From contig JAGVMP010000011.1 in the NCBI GenBank assembly GCA_020053735.1, forward strand, positions 558,001-622,000: a stretch of 64,000 nt of DNA, written 5' to 3'. Below, one piece after another: positions 54,616 to 64,000 of the stretch. Numbering within the stretch: position 1 is the stretch's first letter; each line of letters begins with the position of its first letter. The position numbers and the translations under genes were made by a program. This DNA comes from Pseudomonadota bacterium (GTDB lineage Bacteria; Pseudomonadota; Gammaproteobacteria; Burkholderiales; Methylophilaceae). The notes beneath the pieces were generated by a model. The model made no database searches, was not told the DNA's origin, and saw nothing but the letters and a program-made list of their open reading frames with translations.

Positions 54616-57600
54616 TTTTTGCCAGTTTCTAGAGCTGGCATGGCAAGTTCAATCAGCTTGTTATCAAGCGCGTTCACCAGATTATGATCTTGAATATCCA
54701 CATTTTTGCGTGCTACGCTGGCTGGCATATCCACTTGGTGGAAAATTTTGCTGAAATCTAAACCGTGGATTTTCCAATGGTCAACGCCCGCTTTCATGTC
54801 GAGCAAATCACTACGGCCAATTAAATCCTCAAATTTGGCAATACCCAGACTTGCCATCAGCTCGCGCACTTCTTCTGCAATAAAGAAGAAGAAATTCACC
54901 ACATGCTCTGGCTGGCCAGTAAATTTTTTGCGTAACTCTGGATCTTGCGTCGCCACACCCACTGGGCAGGTATTTAGATGGCATTTACGCATCATAATAC
55001 AGCCTTCAACCACTAGCGGCGCGGTCGCAAAACCAAACTCATCAGCACCCAATAGCGCACCAATCAATACATCGCGGCCTGTTTTCATTTGGCCATCTAC
55101 TTGTACAATGACGCGACCGCGTAATTGGTTGAGCACTAGGGTTTGCTGCGTTTCAGCTAAGCCCAACTCCCAAGGCGTTCCTGCATGTTTCACACTAGAA
55201 ATTGGTGAGGCGCCTGTACCGCCATCGTGGCCAGCAATTACAATATGGTCAGATTTGGCTTTGGCCACGCCAGCTGCCACTGTGCCAACGCCTGTTTCTG
55301 AAACCAATTTAGTTGAAATAGAGGCCTTTGGATTAGCATTTTTCAAATCATGGATCAGTTGCGCCAAGTCTTCAATCGAGTAAATATCGTGATGCGGTGG
55401 CGGTGAAATTAAGCCCACGCCTGGTACCGAGAATCTTAACTTGGCAATGTATTCAGAAACTTTATGGCCTGGTAATTGGCCACCTTCGCCTGGTTTTGCG
55501 CCTTGTGCCATTTTAATTTGAATCTGGTCAGCTGAGGCCAAGTATTCTGCGGTCACCCCAAAGCGGCCAGAGGCCACTTGCTTAATGCGTGAGCGCATCG
55601 AATCGCCAGCGTTTAATGCAATATGACTTTGCACCATATTTTTGCCGATGACATCGGCCATGGTGGTATCTTTTGCTACAGGAATAAAGCGCTTGGCATC
55701 CTCACCACCCTCGCCAGTGTTGGATTTTCCGCCGATGCGGTTCATGGCAATGGCCAAGGTCGCGTGCGCCTCTGTTGAAATAGAGCCCAATGACATGGCG
55801 CCAGTGGCAAAGCGTTTAACAATGTCTTTAGCTGACTCCACTTGCTCCAATGGGATTGCTGCTGCGGCAGGTTTAATCTCAAACAGTCCACGCAAGGTTT
55901 TGTAACGACGCGCTTGGTCATTAATCAGCTTGGCGTACTCTTTAAACGTATCAAATTTATTGGTGCGTGTGGCATTTTGCAGTTTAGCAATGGTTTCTGG
56001 CGTCCACATATGCTCTTCGCCGCGAACCCTAAATGCGTATTCGCCACCTGCATCCAATTGGTTTGCCAGCACGGGGTCATCACCAAACGCTAAATTATGT
56101 AGGCGTAGGTTTTCCTCAGCTACTTCTGTAATGCCAATGCCTTCGATTTGTGAGGCAGTGCCTGTGAAATATTGTTGAATAAACGGCGTATTTAAACCAA
56201 TTGCTTCAAAAATTTGTGCGCCGCAGTAAGATTGATAGGTAGAAATACCCATTTTTGACATCACTTTATACAAACCTTTACCGATGGCTTTTACAAAGTT
56301 TTTAGCGCCAGTGTATCCATCACCAGCTGCATTATTATGGGTCATGTGGTTAATGGTTTCAAACGCTAGCCACGGGCAGACTGCCTCTGCACCATAGCCA
56401 GCCAATAATGCAAAGTGATGCACTTCACGCGCAGAACCCGTATCAACTACTAGGCCTGTACTTGTACGCAAGCCAGCCTTAACTAAATACTCATGTGTAG
56501 ATGAACAGGCCAGTAACGCAGGAATCGCGATGCGGTTCTTCGCGATGGCTCTATCGGATAATATCAGCACATTAAAGCCGTCATGCACTGCTTGTTCGGC
56601 CAGTTTATTTAGGCTGGCAACGGCGACAGCCAATCCTGCACCAGCTTGCTTGGCATCATAAGTAATATCTAACACCAATGATTTAAATTGTCCTTTAGTT
56701 GCCGCACCAATTTTTTTAAGCTGTTCAAGCTCGCTTAAAGTCAACACAGGTTGGCTGGCTTCTAGACGCAGCGGGGGATTGCTTTCATCAATGCCAAGTA
56801 AATTGGGTTTTGGGCCAATAAATGTCACCAACGACATCACCAACTCTTCACGAATTGGGTCAATCGGTGGATTTGTTACCTGTGCAAACAACTGTTTAAA
56901 ATAGTTGTACAAGGTTTTTGGTTTATTCGACAACACCGGCAATGCCGCGTCGTTACCCATAGAACCTGCGCCTTCTTCGCCATTGGCAATCATCGGCTGC
57001 ATGATAAATTTGATATCTTCTTGGCTGTAGCCAAACGCTTGTTGCGTGTCCAGCAGGCTTTCTGCCATATCCAGCGTCGCTTCTGCTTTAGGTAAGTCGC
57101 CTAGGAAATAGCGCGATTGCTCAATCCATTTTTTATAGGGCTTGGCGTTGGCAAGCTCGCTTTTCACTTCTGCGTCATCAATAATGCGACCTTGTTGCGT
57201 ATCAATCAGCAACATTTTGCCTGGCTGCAAACGCCATTTTTTAACGATTTTTTCTTGTGGAAAAGTGAGCACGCCCATCTCAGACGCCATCATGACGATA
57301 TCATCATCGGTCACTAAATACCGCGCTGGGCGTAAACCATTTCTATCTAGCGTTGCGCCAATTAAATTACCATCGGTAAACGCTACGGCAGCTGGACCAT
57401 CCCATGGCTCCATCAGCGCAGCGTGATATTCGTAAAAGGCACGACGCTCTTCATCCATGAGCGCGTTGTTATTCCAAGCCTCAGGAATCAGCAACATCAT
57501 GGCATGTGGCAAGCTGTAACCACCCGCTACTAACAGTTCTAGACAGTTATCAAAACAGGCTGAATCTGATTGGCCTTCGGCAATCAGCGGCCAAAGCTTG

Positions 57601-58478
57601 TCTAAATCTTCACCAATAATGGCTGACTTCATGGTCTCGTGACGTGCCGCCATCCAATTCACGTTGCCTTGTACGGTATTGATTTCGCCGTTATGTGCAA
57701 TCATGCGGAATGGATGCGCTAAATCCCAGGTCGGGAATGTGTTGGTTGAAAAACGTTGGTGTACTAAGGCTAGGGCAGAAACGACGCGCTCATCCACTAA
57801 ATCTTGATAGTAAATACCCACTTCATTGGCCAGCAACATACCTTTGTAAACAATAGTACGGCTAGAAAAAGACGGCACATAAAACGCGGCATTATCTACC
57901 AAATTAAGCGCACGTACTGCGTGTTCGATACGTTTACGGATCACGAAACATTTACGCTCAAATTCTGTTTGGTCTGCGACGCTGCTGCCAACAAATACTT
58001 GGCGCATACACGGCTCTACATCGCGGGCAGCTACGGCAATGTTGCTGTTATCTACAGGAACATCGCGCCAGCCCAATACAGTTTGATGCTCTTCGGCAAT
58101 AATTTTGTTAATTAGCGCTTCGCATGCAGTACGGTTTTTTGCATCTTGCGGTAAAAATAAGTTGCCTACTGCATAATTTCCAGAATCAGGCAGCTTGATA
58201 TTGAGCTTAGCAGCCTCTTGGCGGAAAAATGCATCCGGCATTTGCATGAGCAATCCAGCGCCATCGCCCAATTTAGGGTCATAGCCCGTAGCACCGCGAT
58301 GGGTTAAATTGGTTAGTAGTTGCAGCCCTTGCTGCACGATTGAGTGGCTTTTTTTGCCTTTGATGTGTGCTACAAAGCCTACGCCACAGCCATCTCTTTC
58401 ATTGCGCCTGTGATATAAACCTTGGTTTTCTGGAACGTATTTTACCAATTTTTTTGTTTGCTCAACTGCCATATTCAT
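54612..58478 (-). CDS. gltB: glutamate synthase large subunit, N-terminal and catalytic part (split gene)
   Basis: 1288 residues: class II amidotransferase domain whose nucleophile Cys follows a short propeptide ([14 protein letters not shown]), the central domain, and the FMN synthase domain with [43 protein letters not shown] and the 3Fe-4S motif [15 protein letters not shown]. Makes glutamate from 2-oxoglutarate and glutamine with GltD. The frame ends TGC-free at GGC-AAA-AAA-TGA; one more A would continue into the C-terminal part. Start ATG 58478. Confidence 0.93.
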   Translation of the reverse strand: MNMAVEQTKKLVKYVPENQGLYHRRNERDGCGVGFVAHIKGKKSHSIVQQGLQLLTNLTHRGATGYDPKLGDGAGLLMQMPDAFFRQEAAKLNIKLPDSGNYAVGNLFLPQDAKNRTACEALINKIIAEEHQTVLGWRDVPVDNSNIAVAARDVEPCMRQVFVGSSVADQTEFERKCFVIRKRIEHAVRALNLVDNAAFYVPSFSSRTIVYKGMLLANEVGIYYQDLVDERVVSALALVHQRFSTNTFPTWDLAHPFRMIAHNGEINTVQGNVNWMAARHETMKSAIIGEDLDKLWPLIAEGQSDSACFDNCLELLVAGGYSLPHAMMLLIPEAWNNNALMDEERRAFYEYHAALMEPWDGPAAVAFTDGNLIGATLDRNGLRPARYLVTDDDIVMMASEMGVLTFPQEKIVKKWRLQPGKMLLIDTQQGRIIDDAEVKSELANAKPYKKWIEQSRYFLGDLPKAEATLDMAESLLDTQQAFGYSQEDIKFIMQPMIANGEEGAGSMGNDAALPVLSNKPKTLYNYFKQLFAQVTNPPIDPIREELVMSLVTFIGPKPNLLGIDESNPPLRLEASQPVLTLSELEQLKKIGAATKGQFKSLVLDITYDAKQAGAGLAVAVASLNKLAEQAVHDGFNVLILSDRAIAKNRIAIPALLACSSTHEYLVKAGLRTSTGLVVDTGSAREVHHFALLAGYGAEAVCPWLAFETINHMTHNNAAGDGYTGAKNFVKAIGKGLYKVMSKMGISTYQSYCGAQIFEAIGLNTPFIQQYFTGTASQIEGIGITEVAEENLRLHNLAFGDDPVLANQLDAGGEYAFRVRGEEHMWTPETIAKLQNATRTNKFDTFKEYAKLINDQARRYKTLRGLFEIKPAAAAIPLEQVESAKDIVKRFATGAMSLGSISTEAHATLAIAMNRIGGKSNTGEGGEDAKRFIPVAKDTTMADVIGKNMVQSHIALNAGDSMRSRIKQVASGRFGVTAEYLASADQIQIKMAQGAKPGEGGQLPGHKVSEYIAKLRFSVPGVGLISPPPHHDIYSIEDLAQLIHDLKNANPKASISTKLVSETGVGTVAAGVAKAKSDHIVIAGHDGGTGASPISSVKHAGTPWELGLAETQQTLVLNQLRGRVIVQVDGQMKTGRDVLIGALLGADEFGFATAPLVVEGCIMMRKCHLNTCPVGVATQDPELRKKFTGQPEHVVNFFFFIAEEVRELMASLGIAKFEDLIGRSDLLDMKAGVDHWKIHGLDFSKIFHQVDMPASVARKNVDIQDHNLVNALDNKLIELAMPALETGKK

Positions 58479-58636
58479 TGCCTAATCATTTCATGTTCAA
58501 AACATTTAGCGGAACCTTCAATATTACCGTTAAATCATCGCAATTTCAATCATATAGCGCGTATTTGGCTTGAGATTTAAGCAATAAAACCCTAGTTTTT
58601 ATTTCTTACAAATTTATTTTTGATATTAGCAATGAT

Positions 58637-58667
58637 TTGACAATTTAAATGAGAATGATTATCATTT
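58637..58667 (+). promoter_or_regulatory. sigma-70 promoter overlapped by a Fur box
   Basis: TTGACA at 58637-58642 and TATCAT at 58660-58665 are 17 bp apart. TGAGAATGATTATCA at 58650-58664 matches 14 of 15 positions of the 7-1-7 Fur consensus TGATAAT-N-ATTATCA and covers the spacer and -10 box, so iron-loaded Fur would block it. Confidence 0.88.
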
Positions 58668-58704
58668 AATTAAATAAGTTTTCATGTCAACTTAAGGAGT
58701 TGTG

Positions 58705-58971
58705 ATGCAAAATAAATTGAATCGAAGCAGGGTAAAAAGTGGCCCTGATTGCGAGAAAATTGAACTAGCCGATTCATGTGGTGTGCGGCTCATTTATTGC
58801 CAAGATTGCCAAGTGGTTGAGCTGGAAATTGGTGCAGTTTGTGTACGCCTGTGCCCAGATGTGATTCAGCGCATGGCCAATGTGATGATGAAAGCTAGCT
58901 TAGAGCTAGAGCACCTCGCAGCTGTCAGCAACAAACTGCCCACTCAAGCCAGACCACAAATGATTCATTAG
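58705..58971 (+). CDS. Fur-regulated 88-residue protein
   Basis: Start ATG 58705 with AAGGAG six bases upstream; the GTG one codon earlier is less likely. Contains CGVRLIYCQDCQVVELEIGAVCVRLCPDVIQRMANVM: five Cys, including a C-x2-C pair, and helical C-terminus. It may bind iron, haem or a thiol metal site. The strong Fur box implies expression under iron limitation. I do not recognise the family. Convergent with hemL. Confidence 0.75.
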   Translation: MQNKLNRSRVKSGPDCEKIELADSCGVRLIYCQDCQVVELEIGAVCVRLCPDVIQRMANVMMKASLELEHLAAVSNKLPTQARPQMIH

Positions 58972-58982
58972 TTAAATGGGGA

Positions 58983-60269
58983 TTAACTTAAACCAGTAAA
59001 TGCTTTTTTTGCTGCCTCAACCGTAAACGCAATATCTGCATCGCTATGCGCAGCCGATACAAAGCCAGCTTCAAAGGCACTAGGGCCAAGATACACGCCG
59101 CTTTCCAGCATGCTGTGGAAAAACTGGTTAAAGTGCACTTTGTTATTAACTCGCATAATTTCTGCATAGCTAGTGGGGCAATGTTCGCTAAAATAAAGCC
59201 CAAACATGCCACCCACATTTTGCGCACTAAAAGTGACACCCGCTTGTTGAGCAACCACCATCAATCCATCCATCAGCTTTTTAGTTTGTGCAGTCAGTTT
59301 TTCGTGAAAACCATTTTCCTGAATTAATTTCAGCGTCGCCAATCCTGCAGAAACTGCCACTGGATTGCCCGACAGCGTACCCGCTTGATACACTTTGCCC
59401 ACAGGCGCCAAGCATTGCATAATCTCTTTACGGCCGCCAAACGCGCCCACTGGTAAGCCACCACCAATTACTTTGCCCAGCGTCGTCATATCTGGCTTGA
59501 TGTTATACAGCGCTTGTGCGCCGCCTAAATGCACCCTAAAACCCGTCATCACCTCATCAAATATCAACACTGCGCCGTGTTTGGTGCAGAGTGCACGCAA
59601 CGTTTGTAAAAATTCCAATTTTGGCACAATGAGATTCATATTGCCCACCACCGGCTCAATAATCACGCAGGCAATTTCGTCACCTGATTTTGCAAATAAG
59701 TCTTCAAGTTGCTGGCTATTGTTGTATTCCAAAGTCAGTGTATGTGCGGCCACACTGGCAGGCACGCCACTGGAGTCAGGCTCGCCAAATGTCAGTAAAC
59801 CAGAGCCCGCTTTCACCAACAAGCCATCCGAATGGCCGTGGTAACAACCCTCAAACTTCACAATTTTGTCGCGCCCGGTAAAACCACGCGCAGTACGAAT
59901 CGCACTCATGGTAGCCTCGGTGCCGCTACTGTTTAAGCGCACTTGCTCCATGCTCGGTACTAATTTATTAACCAGCTCGGCCATTTCTAGTTCTAAACCG
60001 GTTGGCGCGCCAAATGACAGACTGTTTGCCGCGGCGTCTTGCACCGCTTTAATCACTTGCGGGTGCGCGTGACCGACAATCATTGGCCCCCAGCTATTAA
60101 TGTAATCAATATATTCTTTGCCATCTACATCCCAAAGCTTTGAACCTAACCCTTTTTTAAAGAATATTGGCGTGCCGCCCACACTACGAAAGGCGCGCAC
60201 AGGCGAGTTCACACCGCCAGGGATAAGTGCTTGAGATTTTTCGAACAGGGTTTGATTGAGTGAATTCAT
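58983..60269 (-). CDS. hemL: glutamate-1-semialdehyde 2,1-aminomutase
   Basis: PLP enzyme forming 5-aminolevulinate in the C5 pathway. 428 residues. N-terminal [67 protein letters not shown] and the PLP-Lys motif [19 protein letters not shown] are diagnostic. Downstream of thiE on the same strand, with repeat copy I between. Confidence 0.97.
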   Translation of the reverse strand: MNSLNQTLFEKSQALIPGGVNSPVRAFRSVGGTPIFFKKGLGSKLWDVDGKEYIDYINSWGPMIVGHAHPQVIKAVQDAAANSLSFGAPTGLELEMAELVNKLVPSMEQVRLNSSGTEATMSAIRTARGFTGRDKIVKFEGCYHGHSDGLLVKAGSGLLTFGEPDSSGVPASVAAHTLTLEYNNSQQLEDLFAKSGDEIACVIIEPVVGNMNLIVPKLEFLQTLRALCTKHGAVLIFDEVMTGFRVHLGGAQALYNIKPDMTTLGKVIGGGLPVGAFGGRKEIMQCLAPVGKVYQAGTLSGNPVAVSAGLATLKLIQENGFHEKLTAQTKKLMDGLMVVAQQAGVTFSAQNVGGMFGLYFSEHCPTSYAEIMRVNNKVHFNQFFHSMLESGVYLGPSAFEAGFVSAAHSDADIAFTVEAAKKAFTGLS

Positions 60270-60345
60270 AAGATATTCAGGCTAATTGTTAATCGCAATA
60301 TTTTATCAGAATCTAAAGTGATGAATTTAAAAACATTCAAATTGA

Positions 60346-60382
60346 TGCTCTGCAAGCCAATATCCATGCGGCTTGCAGAGCA
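60346..60382 (-). repeat. 37-bp palindromic repeat, copy I (best copy)
   Basis: Perfect 13-bp arms TGCTCTGCAAGCC and GGCTTGCAGAGCA around loop AATATCCATGC. It lies 16 bp after the thiE stop and is the most regular copy in the window, so it probably represents the consensus. Confidence 0.9.
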
Positions 60383-60398
60383 ATATAATTCGACACGT

Positions 60399-61019
60399 TT
60401 ATTTTATATTAAATAAATGCGTAAACTGTCGACTAGTTGCCACAATGTCATCTGCTTCAAATAAAGCGCCAACAATTGCGATTGCGCTTGCACCTGCATC
60501 AATTGCCTGCGCTGCGTTTTCTAGCGTAATACCACCAATCGCCACCAGCGGAATGGCCGTTTTTTGCTTGGCATTGGCAAACAAACTGAAGGGCGCATTC
60601 ACGGCTTCAGGTTTAGTATCAGAACTAAAACATGCCCCAAACGCGGCATAACTTGCACCAGCTGCTTCAGCTCGAACAACTAAATCTAATCGGTTATAAC
60701 AAGATGCGCCTAAAATTTTATGTTCACCCAGCAAGCGTCGTGCCGCCCCTAAATCGCAATCAGTGGCGCCCAAGTGCAGGCCATCAGCATCAATTTGAGC
60801 GCATAAATCAAGATGGTCGTTTATGATGAGCGGCACATTAAAGCTGCGACACAGCGCCAACAAAGCGGTGGCCTGCCGCAACCGCAAGCTAGCATCGACA
60901 ACTTTATTGCGATATTGCACCAAGCTAGCACCACCTTGCAGCGTCTTCTCTACTTTTTCACACAGCAACTCTGTGTTTAAAGTATCAGGCGTGATTGCGT
61001 AAAGGCCTTGAATCTTCAT
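60399..61019 (-). CDS. thiE: thiamine-phosphate synthase
   Basis: Joins hydroxymethylpyrimidine diphosphate and thiazole phosphate. 206 residues, TIM barrel. LYAITPDTL at the start, VQYRNKVVDASLR, IINDHLDLCAQIDADGLHLGATDCD with the Asp ligands, and IGGITLENAAQAIDAGASAIAIVGALF at the phosphate site. Follows thiD by 20 bp. No riboswitch was seen upstream of thiD. Confidence 0.96.
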   Translation of the reverse strand: MKIQGLYAITPDTLNTELLCEKVEKTLQGGASLVQYRNKVVDASLRLRQATALLALCRSFNVPLIINDHLDLCAQIDADGLHLGATDCDLGAARRLLGEHKILGASCYNRLDLVVRAEAAGASYAAFGACFSSDTKPEAVNAPFSLFANAKQKTAIPLVAIGGITLENAAQAIDAGASAIAIVGALFEADDIVATSRQFTHLFNIK

Positions 61020-61039
61020 GTTGGTTTATATAAAGCTTA

Positions 61040-61915
61040 TTAATGTTGTATGGGTGATACTTTGTCAAACTGTTTGTCAGCGGCATCGTCTTCATCACGT
61101 GCCCAAAAAAAGCGGTCAGGTATAAACTGCCCCATCCCTGGCCTGAAACCATTTTTAAGCGTTTGCCAAGTATATTCTTGTGCTTCTTGAATGGCTTCTT
61201 CCATACTTAAACCATGTGCCAAGCAAGCTGCGATGGCGCTAGTCAAGGTACAACCAGAACCATGATAACTGCCAACCAATCTTTCCCAATGATAAGCTTT
61301 TATGAGACCGCTGGCGCCATTGCTATTGCTGCCAAATAAGGAATTCACCACGTCATTGGTGCGCTCATGCGTGCCCGTAATCAGCACATATTCAGCGCCC
61401 ATTTCTAATAAGCGCAAGGCTGATTCATCTAAGGAGGTATGTTGTATTTCGTCACCTTCTTCATAAAACGCCAGCCTGCGCGCCTCAAAGCTATTTGGTG
61501 TTATCAGCGTCGCTTGCGGAAACAGCAGCTCACACATGGCTGATTGCATTTCTTCATTGGCCAATTCATCACCACGACCTGAGGTTAAAATAGGATCAAT
61601 AATCAGCGGTACGTCTGGGTAATCAGCTACTATTTCAGCAATCACCGCAATGTTTTCCACACTACCAAGCAAGCCCAATTTAAAAGCTGCAATTTGCACA
61701 TCTTCCAAAATAGTGCGCGCTTGGTCGTTTACCCAATCTGCATCTAGCGCCATCACGCTTTCCACCCCCACTGTATCTTGCACGGTAACACCCGTCACCA
61801 CAGAAAGCGGGTGGCAGCCAATGCTGGCAAGCGCCAAAATATCGGCCTGCAAACCTGCACCACCACTCGGGTCCGTAGCGGCAAAGGTGAGAACTAGTGG
61901 TGGTGTTTCAGCCAT
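61040..61915 (-). CDS. thiD: hydroxymethylpyrimidine/phosphomethylpyrimidine kinase
   Basis: Phosphorylates HMP and HMP-P. 291 residues. Ribokinase fold: LTFAATDPSGGAGLQADI, ASIGCHPLSVVTGVTVQDT, ITPNSFEARRL, YVLITGTHE and the anion-hole motif GSYHGSGCTLTSAIAA. The tail of about 35 residues (FWARDEDDAADKQFDK) extends beyond the minimal enzyme. First gene of the thiDE pair; the tRNA-Gly gene lies 36 bp upstream on the same strand. Confidence 0.96.
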   Translation of the reverse strand: MAETPPLVLTFAATDPSGGAGLQADILALASIGCHPLSVVTGVTVQDTVGVESVMALDADWVNDQARTILEDVQIAAFKLGLLGSVENIAVIAEIVADYPDVPLIIDPILTSGRGDELANEEMQSAMCELLFPQATLITPNSFEARRLAFYEEGDEIQHTSLDESALRLLEMGAEYVLITGTHERTNDVVNSLFGSNSNGASGLIKAYHWERLVGSYHGSGCTLTSAIAACLAHGLSMEEAIQEAQEYTWQTLKNGFRPGMGQFIPDRFFWARDEDDAADKQFDKVSPIQH

Positions 61916-61951
61916 TTTTACTTTCTAAAATACTTCCATACCTGACTCGTT

Positions 61952-62025
61952 TGGAGCGGGATACGGGAATCGGACCCGCGACTAAACTTTGGGAAAGTTT
62001 CGTGATGCCATTTCACTAATCCCGC
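61952..62025 (-). tRNA. tRNA-Gly(CCC) with encoded CCA
   Basis: 74 nt fold cleanly on the minus strand: acceptor GCGGGAT / ATCCCGC, D stem GTGA / TCAC, anticodon stem AAACT / AGTTT with loop TTCCCAA (anticodon CCC), T stem GCGGG / CCCGT, then TCCA. The T loop reads TCCGATT rather than TTCGATT, so position 55, almost always U (pseudouridine), is C. Confidence 0.93.
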
Positions 62026-62225
62026 AAGATTAGTAATTTTACTTTATTTTTATGTATTATATGACTGTGAAATCTGTTGAAACAATTTTATCAAGACAGA
62101 AATGGGTTTGTTTCAGGTAACGAAACTCAGCACCAAAGGGTTCTTAAAAGCAACTATCAATAAATAACCTAGAGCCGTATTTTGCTATGCACTGCGGCAG
62201 AAGCCAATAAACAAGGGAACGATAG

Positions 62226-63969
62226 ATGAAAATTGATGCACGCAAACTGATGCATGAGCAGGTGATTGAGTCTGATGTTTGCATCATTGGCGCCGGGCCA
62301 GCTGGAACGACGCTGGCTAGGGAGTTTCTAGACTCAGGTGTAAGTGTAAGCCTGCTGGAAAGCGGGGGCGACAAGTTTGATAACAAAGCGCATCAACTGA
62401 GTAAGGGCACATTAAGCGGCGAGCTCTACGAACCTCTTGAATCAACCCATCTGCGCCAAATTGGAGGCACTGCAAATAACTGGATTCTGCAGATGACGGA
62501 CAATCAATATGGCTATCGCTATACACCCTTAGATGAAATTGATTTCGAGCAGCGCGATGAGGTTCCCCATAGTGGTTGGCCAATTCGCAAAGCTGATTTA
62601 GATCCATACTATGCACGTGTTCAAGCGGTTTGTGAAATTGGCCCTTATCAATATTCAGCAGAATATTGGGCCAAAGATGAGATGTTCACGCTGCCCCTGC
62701 CGCCAGACAAGGCATACAATAGCGTGTTTCTTTTTGGCCCGACCAAAAAGTTTACAAAAGACTTTCCCGCACAAATTGCTGACTCTCAAAACGTCAATAT
62801 ATGCGCATGCAACGGTGGTAGAGTTACTTTCAAGTGAAGATGGTTCGAAAATTGAGCGCGCGCTGGTACGCACCTTTGAAGGTAAGGAAATATATTTCAA
62901 GGCCAAGCAATTTATAATTTCAGCCAACGCACTGCAAACGCCGCGACTGCTACTTAATTCAAAACGACACCACCCTAACGGCATTGGCAACCAGCATGAC
63001 AATGTCGGCCGCTATTATATGGACCACAACCTAGTGCCTAGCGGTAATTTTGTACCGCATGACCCAAGTTTTATCAATAGACTTAGGTTTTATGACATGC
63101 AGGGTATAGTGGGTGCATCAGTATTGGGCAAGCTTAATTTGTCGCCAGAAATTATGCGCAAAGAGGGCTTGCGTAATTTTGCAGCGATGCTTTTCCCAAT
63201 GCCTTGGAGTCAATCAGATCTTGATGCTATGAATAGCGTCAGCGCACTTAAACTACACCTTATGTTTAACTTCACCCGTTTTCCTAAAAATCTTGGGACA
63301 CATTTGTTAAATATATTTCGTGGCCGAAACCGGCTGTTTCGTGCTGTTTATGAAAGTATTCGCTATAACGTTCCAATTTTACTGGGGCTGGGGCGCGGCG
63401 GGTGGTCGCGCATAGCTAATAACGAGAAAAAATATAATCGCCTGGAGGTGTTGGCGTTGATTGAGCAATCACCTTCTCCAGATAATCGTGTCACGTTAAC
63501 CGATGAGAAAGACGAGCTTGGTTGCCCTCGAATCAAAGTGCACTACACATGGAATCCGCAAGACATAGCCAGCATAGTGCGTGCGCAGCAAATCATGGCC
63601 GAGGCCTTGGTTGAAACTGGTCTCGGTAGCTATGAACCACCCAAATTGCCGGCAGAATCAGTAAAAACGCTCACGGGCACCCACCACATGATGGGAACAA
63701 CGCGGATGAGTGATGATCCGCGTGATGGTGTAGTAGATCGTGATTGTCGGGTCCATGGGGTTGAAAATCTTTATATTGCAGGTAGCGCAACTTTCCCGAC
63801 TGGAGGCTACGCCAACCCAACTCTGACCAACTTAGCCTTATCGATTCGTGTTGCTGATAAAGTTAAAGAAGCATTAACGCATTTGAGTAAAAACCTGCAG
63901 TACCTATTTATACTATTTTTGCTCAAAAGTCCTTTATTTATGACTGTGCTTTCACATAAGATTCGTTGA
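62226..63969 (+). pseudogene. GMC-family FAD oxidoreductase, frameshifted
   Basis: Two overlapping frames carry one protein of about 560-580 residues. The first (62226-62837) has the FAD motif CIIGAGPAGTTLAREFLDSG and TANNWILQ; the second (homology from about 62780 to 63969) ends with GTHHMMGTTRMSDDP and GSATFPTGGYANPTLTNLALSIRVADKV, the GMC C-terminal active-site region. Homology passes from NVNI in the first frame to YAHATVVELL in the second at 62795-62803, where a TATAT stretch appears two bases short. Substrate (sugar or alcohol) unknown. A C-terminal hydrophobic tail YLFILFLLK follows. Confidence 0.8.
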
Positions 63970-64000
63970 TTATTTTCAACCAGGGTTGGATGTGAATAGT

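Noticed and set aside
61952-64000. Genomic island inserted at tRNA-Gly
   Set aside because: The tRNA 3' end points toward thiD, the other side from the GMC gene, and there is no integrase or repeated tRNA end.

Overview
The window looks like the chromosome of a methylotrophic betaproteobacterium, most likely the family Methylophilaceae (Methylotenera-like). This is inferred from gene content and moderate, AT-leaning base composition: 6-phosphogluconate dehydrogenase, a formaldehyde-activating-enzyme homologue, a metallohydrolase of the PQQ/quinoprotein-associated type, split class II ribonucleotide reductase, and full-length AsmA and Sua5 proteins. No phage, plasmid or complete insertion sequence is visible. 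Most of the window is housekeeping DNA with unusually many small proteins, dispersed hairpin repeats and gene remnants in between.

Layout. 1-8 kb: partial gnd, dienelactone hydrolase, a trypsin-like protease, a DUF1428 gene with an in-frame amber codon, sua5, a cupin, and the divergent repair genes alkB and alkA followed by an MFS exporter. 8-13.4 kb: an OhrR-like regulator, an exported truncated haemoglobin, and the ethanolamine module eutC-eutB with a divergent permease. 13.4-23 kb: an accessory-looking stretch with two long coiled-coil proteins sharing an N-terminal domain, a second trypsin-like protease, two paralogous 49-residue proteins, several tiny ORFs, a CZB-domain protein and a DUF3617 protein. 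23-28 kb: a gene-free repeat island, a WYL-like and a zinc-ribbon gene, and nrdJa/nrdJb separated by repeats, with a candidate NrdR box upstream. 28-38 kb: waaA, then a long leftward operon tetR-adaptor-RND pump-pcm-tolC-isochorismatase-like gene, with an operator palindrome before tetR. 38-48 kb: TPP riboswitch-thiC, a pseudouridine synthase, yidB, uppP, asmA, mutY and a diverged fae. 48-64 kb: small membrane and redox genes, hemE, gltD and a gltB split in two reading frames, a Fur-controlled small gene, hemL, thiE-thiD, tRNA-Gly(CCC) and a frameshifted GMC oxidoreductase.

How genes work together. The eut genes release ammonia from imported ethanolamine, and gltB/gltD assimilate ammonia. thiC, thiD and thiE make thiamine under TPP control. 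hemE and hemL belong to tetrapyrrole synthesis. Ethanolamine lyase and NrdJ both need adenosylcobalamin. The RND adaptor, pump and TolC probably form one tripartite efflux system under the TetR protein.

The strongest unexplained signal is a dispersed 37-bp palindrome: about 13-bp arms around an 11-nt loop (AATATCCATGC, or its complement). There are nine intergenic copies, one convincing copy inside sua5 and one weaker copy inside the pseudouridine synthase gene. A second hairpin class shares an internal-loop architecture but not its outer stems. Other items worth attention are a relic second 3' end of hemE, the gltB split at a run of six A, and a Fae homologue that appears to lack the catalytic histidine.
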